A DNA stretch of 64,000 nt from Torulaspora globosa (lineage: Eukaryota; Ascomycota; Saccharomycetes; Saccharomycetales; Saccharomycetaceae): the NCBI RefSeq assembly GCF_014133895.1, contig NC_050728.1, positions 248,001 to 312,000 on the forward strand. Direction: 5' to 3'. Shown in pieces: positions 43,221 through 53,630 of this stretch. The notes under the pieces are model-generated. The model did not search any database. It saw nothing but the letters and a program-made list of their open reading frames with translations, and was not told the DNA's origin. A program made the position numbers and the translations under genes. The stretch's first letter is position 1, and every line of letters begins with the position of its first letter.

Positions 43221-45884
43221 ATGCGATTTTCGCATTTCTTAAAGTATAATGCTGTGCCTGAATGGCAAAGCCATTATATGGACTACAGCGATCTGAAAAA
43301 CTTGATCTATACTCTACAGACAGATGAGCTGAAACTGAATGGTGAAGTTGTCGAGGTTGCAGAGAATGGCGAGCTTAAGGGATCTTCTTCGCCGAGACAG
43401 ATGGCGAGAAGGTTGTTCAAGAGTAAACTGTTTAACAAGGGAAGTGCTGCAGAGAGAGCTGGCAATGATGCCAAGAACGATGATAATATTCAGGAAGAAA
43501 CTTTCGAATTGGAAGAGCTCCCCTCTCCGAAGCTCGGACCGAGTAATCATTTGAAGAATGCACCGTTCAGGAAGGTCAAGGAAAAGTTCTTTGAGTCTAG
43601 ACGATCGTCTCTCTCCAGCGAGGGGAAGACGCTGCTTAGCCCTCAGGATACGTTTGTGAGAAGCCTGGAGGAGGAAAAGTTGAAAGTAGATGATTTCTAC
43701 AAGAGAATGGAAGCGAAATTTTACGAAAAGTTCGATAACCTGGTGAAAGATCTTGAAAAAATCGGTGTTTGTGGGTTGAGCGATGATTCAGCCCGCTCTC
43801 TTAACAACGGTTCCAGTTTTGGTCAGGAGGACGAGAGGTCTCAGGAGCCATCTTATAGAGCACAGAATGATTTTTATTCGGAAGAAGAGTTCGACGAAGA
43901 GGACGATTACGATGTTCAAGACAACACTGCTCTGTTGAACTACTCTCAGTTCAATGTCAAATCGCAGAAAACGTCTCTCCTAAAGCAGTCGACGGTCAAT
44001 CTGTACATTGATCTTTGCCAATTGAAGTCCTTTATTGAGTTGAACCGTATAGGCTTCAGCAAGATCACCAAAAAATTTGATAAAGTAATGCATCAAAATA
44101 CCAGACGAGATCTGATCCAATCGGAGGAGTTCTACAAGGATACGTATATTTTCCAGCATGCTACACTTAGAGTGCTGAATGGAAAAATATCGAAAGCTAT
44201 TGAGTTTTACGCAATTCTCAAAGATCAACCTTCCAACATCGAGATGTGCAAACATGAGTTGAAGTCCTTTCTTCACGACCACATTGTTTGGGAGAGAAGT
44301 AACACATGGAAAGACATGTTGGGATTGCTTTCGCAAGAAAAAGATCTTCAAGGTGAAGGGACAGGCTCTGATTTTAGCCGCAGTAAGCTGGAATTGGAGT
44401 ATTACCAGTACTATTTGCCAAGGCCGCTGAATTTCAAGGTTTTCCAAGTGACTAAGCTGATGGTTCCAAAGTTATTCTTTACTTGGAAGGCGTTCAAAAT
44501 TGCCTTCATAATTACGGTTACCGGTGTCCTTTTAGGAGTGAAAACTTTCAACGACGAAGCACAACACCGCTGTATGGCTCTCGTGGAATGCGTAGCATTC
44601 CTGTGGGCCAGTGAAGCGATTCCGTTATACGCGACAGCTATTTTGGTTCCACTACTTGTGGTCTTATTCCGAGTCTTGAAGGATTCAGAAGGTCATGTCC
44701 TTGGTGCTGCAGCAGCTTCCTCAGAGATTCTATCGCAAATGTGGTCCTCTACGATCATGATCTTACTCGCAGGTTTCACTTTGGGCGAAGCTCTCGCCCA
44801 GTATGACATTGCCAGAGTGCTTGCATCTTGGCTACTGGCTGCAGCAGGAACGAAGCCTAGGAATGTGCTTTTGATGGCAATGGGTGTGGTTTTCTTCTTA
44901 TCGATGTGGATTTCAAATGTCGCCGCACCGGTACTAACTTATTCACTGCTGTCGCCTTTGTTAGATCCTCTGGAAGCATCTTCACCGTTTGCAAAAGCGC
45001 TGGTTATGGGCGTCGCTTTGGCGGCTGATGTTGGTGGTATGGCATCACCAATTGCCTCTCCACAGAATGTCATATCCATGAACTTCCTGAAGCCTTATGG
45101 CATCGGTTGGGGTCAGTTCTTTGCCGTGGCTCTACCGACTGGTATACTTTCATTGCTGTGCGCATGGGGTGTAATGTGCTTCACCTTCAAATTTCACAAG
45201 ACACGGTTGCAAAAATTCACACCTATTAAAACCCGCTTTACTTTGAAGCAATACTTTGTCATCGTTGTAAGCATTGGCACGATTTTGTTATGGTGTGTCG
45301 AGTCGAAAATTGAGAATGCCTTTGGTTCGTCCGGTCAAATTGCAGCCATACCTATAGTCCTATTTTTTGGTACTGGTTTACTCTCAACGCATGATCTGAA
45401 CTCATTTCCATGGTCAATTGTGGTTCTTGCTATGGGTGGTATTGCCCTGGGGAAGGGTGTGTCAAGCTCTGGTCTTTTGGGCACAATAGCCCGTTCTCTG
45501 CAGAGGAAAATTGCAAACGATGGCTTGTTCGCTATTCTTTGTATCTTTGGTATCTTAATGTTGGTCGTTGGTACATTTGTTTCCCACACCGTCTCCGCCA
45601 TCATCATCATCCCACTGGTTCAAGAAGTCGGCGATAGAATGACAGCCAAGAATAGCGCCCCAGTCCTGATCTTCGGCTGTGCGCTACTGGCGTCTTGCGG
45701 CATGGGCTTGCCATCCTCAGGTTTCCCCAATGTAACCGCAATATCGATGACAGATAAAAAGGGCCAGAGATATCTGAACGTCAGCTCCTTCATAACGAGA
45801 GGTGTTCCGGCTTCACTCTTGGCATTCCTATGCGTTATTACCATAGGGTATGGTATTTCAATTTCTGTCATCAAAGGTGTCTGA
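43221..45884 (+). CDS. PHO90: Low-affinity phosphate transporter (Pho90/Pho87)
   Basis: Imports inorganic phosphate at the plasma membrane. The N-terminal SPX domain starts MRFSHFLKYNAVPEWQSHYM and spans about 300 residues, including the KLKVDDFYKRMEAKFYEKF and LCQLKSFIELNRIGFSKITK segments and acidic inserts. From about residue 417 there is a DASS/CitT-type transporter with about 12 membrane helices; its signatures include FLSMWISNVAAPVLTYSLL and GMASPIASPQNVISM. The length is 887 residues, near S. cerevisiae Pho90 (881) and Pho87 (923). It lies between ACO2 and UBP12 as does YJL198W, hence the symbol. The ATG at 43221 matches the family; the frame upstream has TTG only. Confidence 0.94.
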   Translation: MRFSHFLKYNAVPEWQSHYMDYSDLKNLIYTLQTDELKLNGEVVEVAENGELKGSSSPRQMARRLFKSKLFNKGSAAERAGNDAKNDDNIQEETFELEELPSPKLGPSNHLKNAPFRKVKEKFFESRRSSLSSEGKTLLSPQDTFVRSLEEEKLKVDDFYKRMEAKFYEKFDNLVKDLEKIGVCGLSDDSARSLNNGSSFGQEDERSQEPSYRAQNDFYSEEEFDEEDDYDVQDNTALLNYSQFNVKSQKTSLLKQSTVNLYIDLCQLKSFIELNRIGFSKITKKFDKVMHQNTRRDLIQSEEFYKDTYIFQHATLRVLNGKISKAIEFYAILKDQPSNIEMCKHELKSFLHDHIVWERSNTWKDMLGLLSQEKDLQGEGTGSDFSRSKLELEYYQYYLPRPLNFKVFQVTKLMVPKLFFTWKAFKIAFIITVTGVLLGVKTFNDEAQHRCMALVECVAFLWASEAIPLYATAILVPLLVVLFRVLKDSEGHVLGAAAASSEILSQMWSSTIMILLAGFTLGEALAQYDIARVLASWLLAAAGTKPRNVLLMAMGVVFFLSMWISNVAAPVLTYSLLSPLLDPLEASSPFAKALVMGVALAADVGGMASPIASPQNVISMNFLKPYGIGWGQFFAVALPTGILSLLCAWGVMCFTFKFHKTRLQKFTPIKTRFTLKQYFVIVVSIGTILLWCVESKIENAFGSSGQIAAIPIVLFFGTGLLSTHDLNSFPWSIVVLAMGGIALGKGVSSSGLLGTIARSLQRKIANDGLFAILCIFGILMLVVGTFVSHTVSAIIIIPLVQEVGDRMTAKNSAPVLIFGCALLASCGMGLPSSGFPNVTAISMTDKKGQRYLNVSSFITRGVPASLLAFLCVITIGYGISISVIKGV

Positions 45885-46197
45885 ATTTGAAGATGAATTG
45901 GCGACACTTTGTATTTTCTACGTTATGTGCAGCACTCGATATATACAGCTGAATATATTTCCACTGTTGCCAATGCTTCTAAATTGACTACGGCAGTCTG
46001 ATCCAGCAGATCGGCGGCTGGGATTGGCTTGGCTTCTGATTATGTAGAGATTAGACGTTCATTTAGCAGAAAATTTTCAAAAGCGCGTCTGTTACTAGCT
46101 ATGTTACTAAAGGGCATTGTAATATGAAATACTAAATTGTAGTCTGTGAACCGCTGAAAGGCGGATTTGTGATCTTTGAGTGGCTTGGAACTTATCA
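45885..46197. other. Intergenic region between PHO90 and UBP12
   Basis: About 310 bases with no coding frame or recognised motif; presumably the UBP12 promoter. Confidence 0.5.
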
Positions 46198-49100
46198 ATG
46201 ATCAGCGATGATAAAACGTGTCAAACAATCGAAGCATCTGAGGATGCAATGCTTGATGCCTCCAGTAAAGATGGTGGAAAAGCTGTAGAAAGAGCAGAAG
46301 AAGCTGGAAGAAGAGATGAATCTCCTGATATACTGACTCTGGAAAGCCAACGTGAGATCATATCTAAGATTTTAAAAGATCACTCTGAGCTAGCGCGAGA
46401 AGGCGACGAAATGTGTATTATACCGCAATTATGGTACGATAAATTCCTGGATGAAGAGATCAGCGATTCGACCGAGCTGGGACCTATGGATACATCATCC
46501 ATTTGTCGAGATTATAAGAACTTTATCCTTGAGGACTATGAGCGGCGTCCGTATCTGTCAATCCCAAGGTCTGCTTTTGAAAAATTGGTTGAATGGTACG
46601 GCTTGACAGCACGGTCGCAGCCAGTGACGACCGTCTTAGTTCATGATTCAGAAGCCGGCGGCCTGGTCACCGAATACAATAAATGCATTTTGAAAATTCA
46701 TTATTTGGTGTTAAGCAGTGAGGAACGGCGGTACGCTAACGAACATCCGATATACATCACGACTTCCCGGCTGTCGACAGTAGGAGACGTGTTGGAAGAG
46801 ATATATCAAGCGTTTTATCGCAAGGAGTCTCATCTAGGTGTAGATAATAAAACCAAAGTGTGGTACGTTAAAGATTCAAGCACGGACAATCGAGATAGCG
46901 TTCTTTCGTTAACCTATAAGTTGAATCCGCTCCAGTTCATGGAGCTGCCAGTGAAGACCCTGGTGACCTCTCAGCTCGAAAAGTACACATTGAAGAAATT
47001 GGAGATCACATCAGGCGATTTCGTGGTAGAAGTTAAACAGAGGGGACAAAACTACCACTGGTTGTCGAACTATTTTATTTATAACAAGCTTAAGCCTTCG
47101 GAAGGAACTATTGGGTTAAGCAATTTGGGTAATAGCTGCTACATGAACTCGGCATTGCAATGCCTTATGCACATCCCTGAATTACGGGATTATTTTCTTT
47201 ACAATGGCTACGAGAGTGAAATAAATATTGAAAACCCACTTGGCTACCAAGGGCACATTGCTAAAGCATTTTCCATGCTTGTACAGGCGCTTTTTATGGA
47301 TTCCATTGTGCCGCGTAACACTGCATTCTCTCCCACCTCTTTTAAATCCACAATAGGGCATTTTAACAGTATGTTCTTCGGCTATATGCAGCAGGATTCA
47401 CAAGAATTCTTGGCCTTTATACTGGACGGACTTCACGAAGATTTGAACAGAATCCGTGATAAACCATACCTCGAGAAGCCGTCGCTAACGCCGGAAATGG
47501 ATGCCGATGATCCAAAAACTGTCAAAAAACTCGCTGACGATACATGGAAGATGCACCTCCTACGGAATGATTCTATAGTGACCGATCTTTTCGTTGGGCT
47601 TTATAAATCCACACTTGAATGCCCGCAATGCGAAACAGTCTCTATTACATTCGACCCCTATAACGATCTCACTTTACCATTGCCAGTCAATGCAACATGC
47701 TGCTTGAATATCAAGGTATTTCCACAGAACTCTCCGCCATGTATTATCAAAATCGAGATAAGCAAAACCGCTTCTTACCAACAGCTTAAAACATATGTTG
47801 GAGAATACGCAAAGATTGAGCCAAGCAACCTTTATGGTTGTGAAATATTCAATCACCAGTTCTGCAGCAACTACGAATCTCCAGAAACAATGTCACATTT
47901 TCTTCCAGTACAAGAACTGATATCGGATCCTGAGGACGTTATATTTTACGAGTTGGTAGCCTCCCCTACAGATATTATAGTTCCGGTTCTAAACACAAGG
48001 ATAGAAGAAGGCTTTGAAACCGCCAGTTTGTTTGGAGTACCATTTTTCATTGTTCTTTCATCCGACGAGGCTAAAAACCCGGGACTCATTAGACTCAAGT
48101 TGGAGAAGTACTATACAAACCTAAGTGGAGGCTTTGTAGAATTTCCTCTATCAACCATGAACGAAGTGCCATCAATCGAGTCTCGTCCTCTGCTTCAACA
48201 AAAATACAATAGGGATGAGTTGTGCGCTCATGAAGAGATATTTAGATATTCTGCCACTGACACTGCGAATCTCGATGGCTATTTCTCGATTAAGGTGCTT
48301 CAAAGCAGCAAGTTGAAACCATTCGCGAGAGTACCATCAACTGAAAGCGATTCGCAGTTTTATATTCCTACCTCTCGTTTGAACCTAAAGGAGGCAAGCA
48401 ATATCAATGAGCTCCTAGATCCTATTGTCAGAGACATCTACGATTACTCCAATTTCGAGAAACGTTTCACGAGCTGTGGTGAAAGTGAAAACCACCTTGA
48501 GCAGACCAACAATCATTATTCAAGTGAGGCTGCTTGCGAAGACCAAATTGGTTCCGATATAGAAATTGACAGCGTAGGCGCTGCAGAAGATATGGGTAAA
48601 TCCCGTGAAGGCGAAGAGGATGAAATGAACCGTAAGCCCGATGCGGAAATAAATGCCATTATTCAGCCTCGAGATATCATCTTGTGTGAGTGGACTACTT
48701 CAGGTATTGAAGAAGCCTTTGCCCAAGACAAAGATATTGATTGGGAACATCCGGCAGAATTGGTGAACAAGGAAATTACCCGTGGATCAACACAAGAAGG
48801 TAAGACGAAGAAAGAAAATATTACTTTGTATGATTGCTTAAAGCTTTTCTCGAAGAAAGAGGTGCTTTCAATGGATGATTCATGGTATTGTCCAACATGC
48901 AAGGAACATAGACAAGCAAGCAAACAAATTCAGCTGTGGAATACTCCAGATATACTACTCATACATTTGAAAAGGTTTGAAAATCAGAGGTCGTTCAGCG
49001 ACAAGATTGATGACGTTGTTCACTTCCCAATTGAAGGACTTGACATGGGCGAATATATTGTTGAAAGTGACTCCAAAGGTTCCATATATGACTTGATAGC

Positions 49101-49743
49101 AGTTGACAATCATTACGGTGGCATTGGCGGTGGTCACTATACGGCGTACGTTAAACAAAACGACAAGTGGTATTACTTTGATGATTCTAGAGTCACTGAA
49201 ACTGACCCCCAGCATAGTATTGCCGGTTCGGCCTATCTTTTGTTCTATTTGCGCCGTACAGGCAATGGGAAGGTTGGAGGTGAAAAATTGCAAGCAGTAC
49301 TAAATGAATCTCGGAGGGAGCATGATCTTAAAATGCAGAAGATGCAAGAGCAGCAGTATGCACTATACGTTACCAACAAAACTGATGAGGAAGAGGAAAC
49401 AGACGATGAAAGCAACGCGTCTGATGATTCAAATGATGATCATCTCAGTGATGCCTGCTGCAATGCACAGCCGAGTATTAATAACTCAGCTAGAGGTTTT
49501 GTGTCAAGGCCCAGTCAGCGCAGTATAGCGAGCTTAGAAGTTGGTTCGGCGAATAGAGAGCTCGCCGAAGGTCTAGAGAATAATCTTGGGAGACGCAAAC
49601 TGCGCAAAACACATACAGCACCCTCAACAAGCAACTCGCCAGCATCATCAGTTTCGTCGGATGGTGCTGAAAGCATTAGCGCTGTGCTCACGGGATCTAA
49701 AATTAATGATGGAGTCATAGCTCAATCACCGGCAAAAGAATAA
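46198..49743 (+). CDS. UBP12: Ubiquitin carboxyl-terminal hydrolase 12
   Basis: A deubiquitinating enzyme of the USP family, implicated in S. cerevisiae in mitochondrial dynamics and other substrates. A DUSP-like region precedes the catalytic domain (IPQLWYDKFLDEE, YLSIPRSAFEKLVEWYGL). The Cys box is TIGLSNLGNSCYMNSALQCL (catalytic Cys about residue 314). The QDSQEFLAFILDGLHEDLNR box follows, then CPQC and CPTC zinc ligands (ECPQCETV, YCPTCKEHRQA), and the His box DNHYGGIGGGHYTAYV (His about 980). An acidic insert sits within the catalytic region and the C-terminus is disordered. I use the ATG at 46198, giving 1181 residues (S. cerevisiae YJL197W, 1254). Confidence 0.95.
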   Translation: MISDDKTCQTIEASEDAMLDASSKDGGKAVERAEEAGRRDESPDILTLESQREIISKILKDHSELAREGDEMCIIPQLWYDKFLDEEISDSTELGPMDTSSICRDYKNFILEDYERRPYLSIPRSAFEKLVEWYGLTARSQPVTTVLVHDSEAGGLVTEYNKCILKIHYLVLSSEERRYANEHPIYITTSRLSTVGDVLEEIYQAFYRKESHLGVDNKTKVWYVKDSSTDNRDSVLSLTYKLNPLQFMELPVKTLVTSQLEKYTLKKLEITSGDFVVEVKQRGQNYHWLSNYFIYNKLKPSEGTIGLSNLGNSCYMNSALQCLMHIPELRDYFLYNGYESEINIENPLGYQGHIAKAFSMLVQALFMDSIVPRNTAFSPTSFKSTIGHFNSMFFGYMQQDSQEFLAFILDGLHEDLNRIRDKPYLEKPSLTPEMDADDPKTVKKLADDTWKMHLLRNDSIVTDLFVGLYKSTLECPQCETVSITFDPYNDLTLPLPVNATCCLNIKVFPQNSPPCIIKIEISKTASYQQLKTYVGEYAKIEPSNLYGCEIFNHQFCSNYESPETMSHFLPVQELISDPEDVIFYELVASPTDIIVPVLNTRIEEGFETASLFGVPFFIVLSSDEAKNPGLIRLKLEKYYTNLSGGFVEFPLSTMNEVPSIESRPLLQQKYNRDELCAHEEIFRYSATDTANLDGYFSIKVLQSSKLKPFARVPSTESDSQFYIPTSRLNLKEASNINELLDPIVRDIYDYSNFEKRFTSCGESENHLEQTNNHYSSEAACEDQIGSDIEIDSVGAAEDMGKSREGEEDEMNRKPDAEINAIIQPRDIILCEWTTSGIEEAFAQDKDIDWEHPAELVNKEITRGSTQEGKTKKENITLYDCLKLFSKKEVLSMDDSWYCPTCKEHRQASKQIQLWNTPDILLIHLKRFENQRSFSDKIDDVVHFPIEGLDMGEYIVESDSKGSIYDLIAVDNHYGGIGGGHYTAYVKQNDKWYYFDDSRVTETDPQHSIAGSAYLLFYLRRTGNGKVGGEKLQAVLNESRREHDLKMQKMQEQQYALYVTNKTDEEEETDDESNASDDSNDDHLSDACCNAQPSINNSARGFVSRPSQRSIASLEVGSANRELAEGLENNLGRRKLRKTHTAPSTSNSPASSVSSDGAESISAVLTGSKINDGVIAQSPAKE

Positions 49744-50011
49744 TGATGGGCCTTTGTATGATTTACATATGATTTACATACCCCTTTAATTCCGAAACTT
49801 AAGTCTAAGCTACACGCCTGACACGCTTGCTAATCATGACAATAAGCCGTTCTTATATCACCTTAGCATTTAGTACACCTCAGCAAAGTGCCTAGAAATA
49901 TCGGCCGCAGTTGAGGATGAGAAAAAGAGCTGTCTCAGCCGATAACCGTGCTTTTGTCATTACATGAGAAATTCTGAAGCTGTGTCACTAAGGCAAACCC
50001 TACGCTTTATT

Positions 50012-51019
50012 TTATTCCAGCGACATGACCTCGGAAAATGTTGGTATAGTCTCAGCTGCTCCTTTCTTCTGAATCGTGAGTGAGCTGGATTTTGTAGAAA
50101 ACCTGATCGCATCCTCGAGCCGCGCTCCACTATGCAGTTGACTAACCAAAGAGCCTAGAAAGGTATCACCAGCGCCTGTAGTATCCACAACATTGATTCC
50201 CGTGAGGGAAGGGGTGTATCCAACTTGAGGATGGTCCTTAGAGCAAAACAGAGACCCTTGTGATCCGAGGGTAATTACCACTGTCGCAGAATTCGTCTGG
50301 CTGACAACTCTGCGCTGAAATTCAAGACAAAGTTTCTGGTAGCCACCAAGAAAGTCATTTCCAATCATGCTCCTATATGATTCACATTCTTCTTCGGGGT
50401 AAACCGCCTCCACGATTTGCAGGGCTTCTATTTCATTCACGATTAAAACATCGACATTCTTCCAAGCTTCCAGCTCAAGATGTTTGAAAGGCGACGGATT
50501 GAATACTATTTGAAACTCGGGCCGATTTAGCTTCAACCAGGACATTATGGAACTGGGATCCGGTATTTCATGTTGGAACACCACGTAATGCTTTTCACCG
50601 CCAGAGCTCTTGCCGTTAAAGATACGCGAAAGCTCGTCGGGACCATAGACAGTTTTCCCGTTAGCCCCTTCGCTCAGTAGGATTCTGTTCTGACCCCCGT
50701 TTTTCTCTTCTACCAAGATTGTTGCTACGCCAGTGCTCATTCCTCCCACCTTCTTAACTTCTTTGCAGTCCACGCCGTTTTCGGTAAGTAAATCCAGCAA
50801 CTCTTGGCCAAACATGTCCTCGCCTACATTTCCCACCATTCTCAAGAGACTCTTTGATCCGGGATGTCGTAGTCTGGCAATAGCTATTGCCTGATTCAAT
50901 CCCTTCCCGCCTGCATGTGTCTCGAAACTATTCGCCCTGAACGTCTCACCTGCTTCAGGTAAACGATCTGTGTACGTAACTAGGTCATAATTCAGCGAAC
51001 CAACGACCGTGATGCTCAT
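50012..51019 (-). CDS. RBK1: Ribokinase
   Basis: Phosphorylates D-ribose to ribose-5-phosphate. The 335 residues have both pfkB signatures: THAGGKGLNQAIAIARL near residue 35, and DTTGAGDTFLGSLVSQL near residue 285 with the catalytic aspartate in GAGD. It matches S. cerevisiae YCR036W (333 residues). It is divergent from RRP43, as YCR036W is from YCR035C. In S. cerevisiae RBK1, PHO87 and BUD5 lie right next to MAT; here they are about 45 kb from MAT on the same stretch. Confidence 0.95.
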   Translation of the reverse strand: MSITVVGSLNYDLVTYTDRLPEAGETFRANSFETHAGGKGLNQAIAIARLRHPGSKSLLRMVGNVGEDMFGQELLDLLTENGVDCKEVKKVGGMSTGVATILVEEKNGGQNRILLSEGANGKTVYGPDELSRIFNGKSSGGEKHYVVFQHEIPDPSSIMSWLKLNRPEFQIVFNPSPFKHLELEAWKNVDVLIVNEIEALQIVEAVYPEEECESYRSMIGNDFLGGYQKLCLEFQRRVVSQTNSATVVITLGSQGSLFCSKDHPQVGYTPSLTGINVVDTTGAGDTFLGSLVSQLHSGARLEDAIRFSTKSSSLTIQKKGAAETIPTFSEVMSLE

Positions 51020-51203
51020 ATCTAATCAATGCTGACCCATATAACCTACAAGAGTCTTCGGAGCTTTCTTAACTATAATATCTAAGATGCTTTATAGCCT
51101 ATAATGCTAGATTTGGCTGAAATTTCCTCTTTAGTCACTTCGACTTTTTTGGGTAGTCAGTCGCCCAAATAGGAAATTGGCTAAATTGCCTACTTTGGTT
51201 AGC

Positions 51204-51224
51204 TGAAAAATTGAACGATGAGCT
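51204..51224. promoter_or_regulatory. RRPE and PAC elements upstream of RRP43
   Basis: TGAAAAATT (51204-51212) resembles the RRPE motif and CGATGAGCT (51216-51224) is the PAC motif core. They lie 63-83 bases before the RRP43 ATG, adjacent to each other, the typical arrangement in ribosome-biogenesis promoters (bound by Stb3, and Dot6/Tod6). RRP43 is an rRNA-processing exosome gene, so the context fits. Confidence 0.6.
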
Positions 51225-51286
51225 TGTTAACATTATCAGTCGTCATACACCAGTAACAGGTCAATTGGATCTCTATAGGAGATAGG

Positions 51287-52447
51287 ATGGCGGAGAATGA
51301 AGCAGAAAGTTTAGAAATCCACCCAATCACTTTTCCGCCCCAAGTTCTGGCTCGAATTGAGCCTGAATTGTCGCTTCAGAGACATTTATCACTGGGCATA
51401 AGACCATGCTTGAGGAAATTTGAAGAGTTTCGGGAAGTTCATGTCGATCAAGGAAGCTTATCTCGTTATAATTCAAGATCAGGAGGTTCTAATGCAACGA
51501 GCAATAGCATTTTGGGCTCAAATGTTCTAAAATGTGGTTCAACATTTGTCATAACATCTATCACCGGGGCAATCATAGAAGAAACTGTACCATTGAGAAG
51601 TGAGAACATAGGCGAGGAGGAGCTTATGGAGTTGACGAAACGGAGAGACGAGGTTGGGAAATACGCTACCGTTTTCCCCTTGGTCGAGGTCGAAAGAGGA
51701 AGGGTTGGAGCGCCAACCGATGAGGAAATGACATTGTCACAAAGACTGCACGATTGTATCCTACATGCAGGGATTATTCCAAAGAGAGCACTTGATGTTA
51801 AGTGCGGTGTTCGTATAACAGGCAAAGACGGTGACGTGAAGATTGTATATCCAGATGAGCAAGCTGAAGATGTGACTGTATCCCATTTGCAGCAGCAAAA
51901 GAAGTGGAGTTATGTGTTATATGCAAAACAGCGAGTATTCAGTCGAAAAGGACCAGTGTTTGATTTGTGCTGGAACTCTCTCATATATGCGCTGAAAGAT
52001 ACCAAGCTTCCAAGAGCTTTTATTGATGAACGTGCAACGGACTTTAAGATGACTGTCAGGACTCGTGGAAGAAGTGCTACGATAAGGGAGACTTATGACG
52101 TGAAATGCGATCCTGAGGCGTGGGTGCCATTAAACCTCGTGGAATCGAAGATCGGATACGCTTCGAATTTCGGCATCGTTGATCTGGATCCTGAGGTGCA
52201 ATTAAATGACGATGAGGACGAAGACATGGAGTTACCAACATCTCTATTACTGGCAGACATCGATACAGAGGCTGAAGAAGCATGTATTCGATCAACGATA
52301 TCAATCATCGGGGATTCCAGCGGAAATTTGAGTAGTGTATCGCTTGTAGGCGGCGGTGCTAAGATAACGCCTGAGGCCATAAGAAATGCATTATCGTTAT
52401 CAAGGAAGAGGTCTGCAGATTTAAGTAGCAAGCTTGCTACAGCCTAG
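51287..52447 (+). CDS. RRP43: Exosome core subunit Rrp43
   Basis: Non-catalytic RNase PH-like subunit of the nine-subunit exosome ring, which processes 5.8S rRNA and degrades RNA. The 386 residues have the RNase PH fold: [14 protein letters not shown] near residue 42, [20 protein letters not shown] near 80, and the second half with [14 protein letters not shown]. It agrees with S. cerevisiae YCR035C (394 residues). Acidic runs occur near residue 310 ([10 protein letters not shown]). Divergent from RBK1 with 267 bases between starts. Confidence 0.94.
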   Translation: MAENEAESLEIHPITFPPQVLARIEPELSLQRHLSLGIRPCLRKFEEFREVHVDQGSLSRYNSRSGGSNATSNSILGSNVLKCGSTFVITSITGAIIEETVPLRSENIGEEELMELTKRRDEVGKYATVFPLVEVERGRVGAPTDEEMTLSQRLHDCILHAGIIPKRALDVKCGVRITGKDGDVKIVYPDEQAEDVTVSHLQQQKKWSYVLYAKQRVFSRKGPVFDLCWNSLIYALKDTKLPRAFIDERATDFKMTVRTRGRSATIRETYDVKCDPEAWVPLNLVESKIGYASNFGIVDLDPEVQLNDDEDEDMELPTSLLLADIDTEAEEACIRSTISIIGDSSGNLSSVSLVGGGAKITPEAIRNALSLSRKRSADLSSKLATA

Positions 52448-52577
52448 CTTGGCCAATTTACCGACAGGCTCACTGGTTATTAATACATAGTACAATTCTT
52501 TTCTTTGACAGGCTACTCTACAAACGAGCTAAACATGCGGCCTATTCGGAGCGTAGCTTAGTGGGGCTAACAAGCGC

Positions 52578-53630
52578 CTAGATCTTTCTCCTTCTCACAG
52601 GAGAGGGAGATGGAGTGGAAACGTTTTTCAGGTCGACGTTAACGTATTCGTTGACCTTAGCGGCGACGCCACCACGAGCACGCTTGATGACTCTGCTCTT
52701 TTTCGTACCCTTGTTCCTGTAGACCTCGATGTAAAAAGAGATGAACAGAATCAAGTATGATGAGATGATGGCAAAACCGGATAAGGTGGCTGGAGTAGAA
52801 CCAACACAGTCACCACAGTGTGGGAAAGATGGGAAGAAAAGATGAGCGACCTTCTGGTATACGGCAAAATAGATAAATCCAATATCCAAGATGAACTGAA
52901 TGATCTGAAACCTCGTAACCCACTCCTTCCACCACACTCTGATGCCCCTAGCAGCTAGAAAGTAATAGAAATACATCACAACATGAACCCCGAGGTTTAG
53001 GCCAATCACAACCCAGGAGATTGCAGTCGTGCCTACCAGTTGCGTGTAGCATAACAATGCGGTGGCACCGTGATGGTACGTGTGCAGGAAGGTCAGATTT
53101 TTGTGCTTTAGTACCAGAAAGAGGGTGTCCACGAACTCAACAAACTTTATCAAGTAGTTCAAGTAGTACAATGTGACCATTGGTTGAGTCCAAGCGCCGA
53201 TATTGCAAATAGCATAGTATAATCCATTGCGGGAAATCATTGGGATCAATTGTTCGATCATGAGTACCAGTAATAACAATGAGGCAGTGGTGAGGAAGAT
53301 GTTATGCAATTGGAAAAAAAAGTTTAATTTCAATGGCTTGCTTCCCTTGAGCACCGCTCTGCCCCCAAAGATTACGACATAGTATGTGACAATTGCGGCA
53401 ACAACGCTTGGTAGAGTACTCAAAGGCAACTCGCCTTCGACAAATTCGAATTCATTTGGGATGAATCTTCCTGCAGTTACTTTCGTAGCCACACAGTTGA
53501 AATGATCCCATAGTGAAATATTGAAAAATGGACGATCCAAAGTTGGCATGAATTCTCGCAATTTCGGATATTCCTCTAGCAATTGAATTGCGTATTCTTC
53601 TAGCCACTGAATGGCATATTCTTGTTTCAT
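52578..53630 (-). CDS. ELO2: Fatty acid elongase 2 (very-long-chain)
   Basis: Catalyses the condensing step of very-long-chain fatty acid elongation in the ER, up to C24 for sphingolipids. The ELO histidine box is HTYHHG, with KHKNLTFL before it and NLGVHVVMYFYYFLAARG after. About seven membrane spans are evident. The C-terminus KVNEYVNVDLKNVSTPSPSP, with basic end VRRRKI, matches S. cerevisiae Elo2/Fen1 (YCR034W, 347 residues; here 350). The N-terminus carries an in-frame tandem repeat (EYAIQWLE then EYAIQLLE) that the S. cerevisiae protein lacks. Confidence 0.95.
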   Translation of the reverse strand: MKQEYAIQWLEEYAIQLLEEYPKLREFMPTLDRPFFNISLWDHFNCVATKVTAGRFIPNEFEFVEGELPLSTLPSVVAAIVTYYVVIFGGRAVLKGSKPLKLNFFFQLHNIFLTTASLLLLVLMIEQLIPMISRNGLYYAICNIGAWTQPMVTLYYLNYLIKFVEFVDTLFLVLKHKNLTFLHTYHHGATALLCYTQLVGTTAISWVVIGLNLGVHVVMYFYYFLAARGIRVWWKEWVTRFQIIQFILDIGFIYFAVYQKVAHLFFPSFPHCGDCVGSTPATLSGFAIISSYLILFISFYIEVYRNKGTKKSRVIKRARGGVAAKVNEYVNVDLKNVSTPSPSPVRRRKI

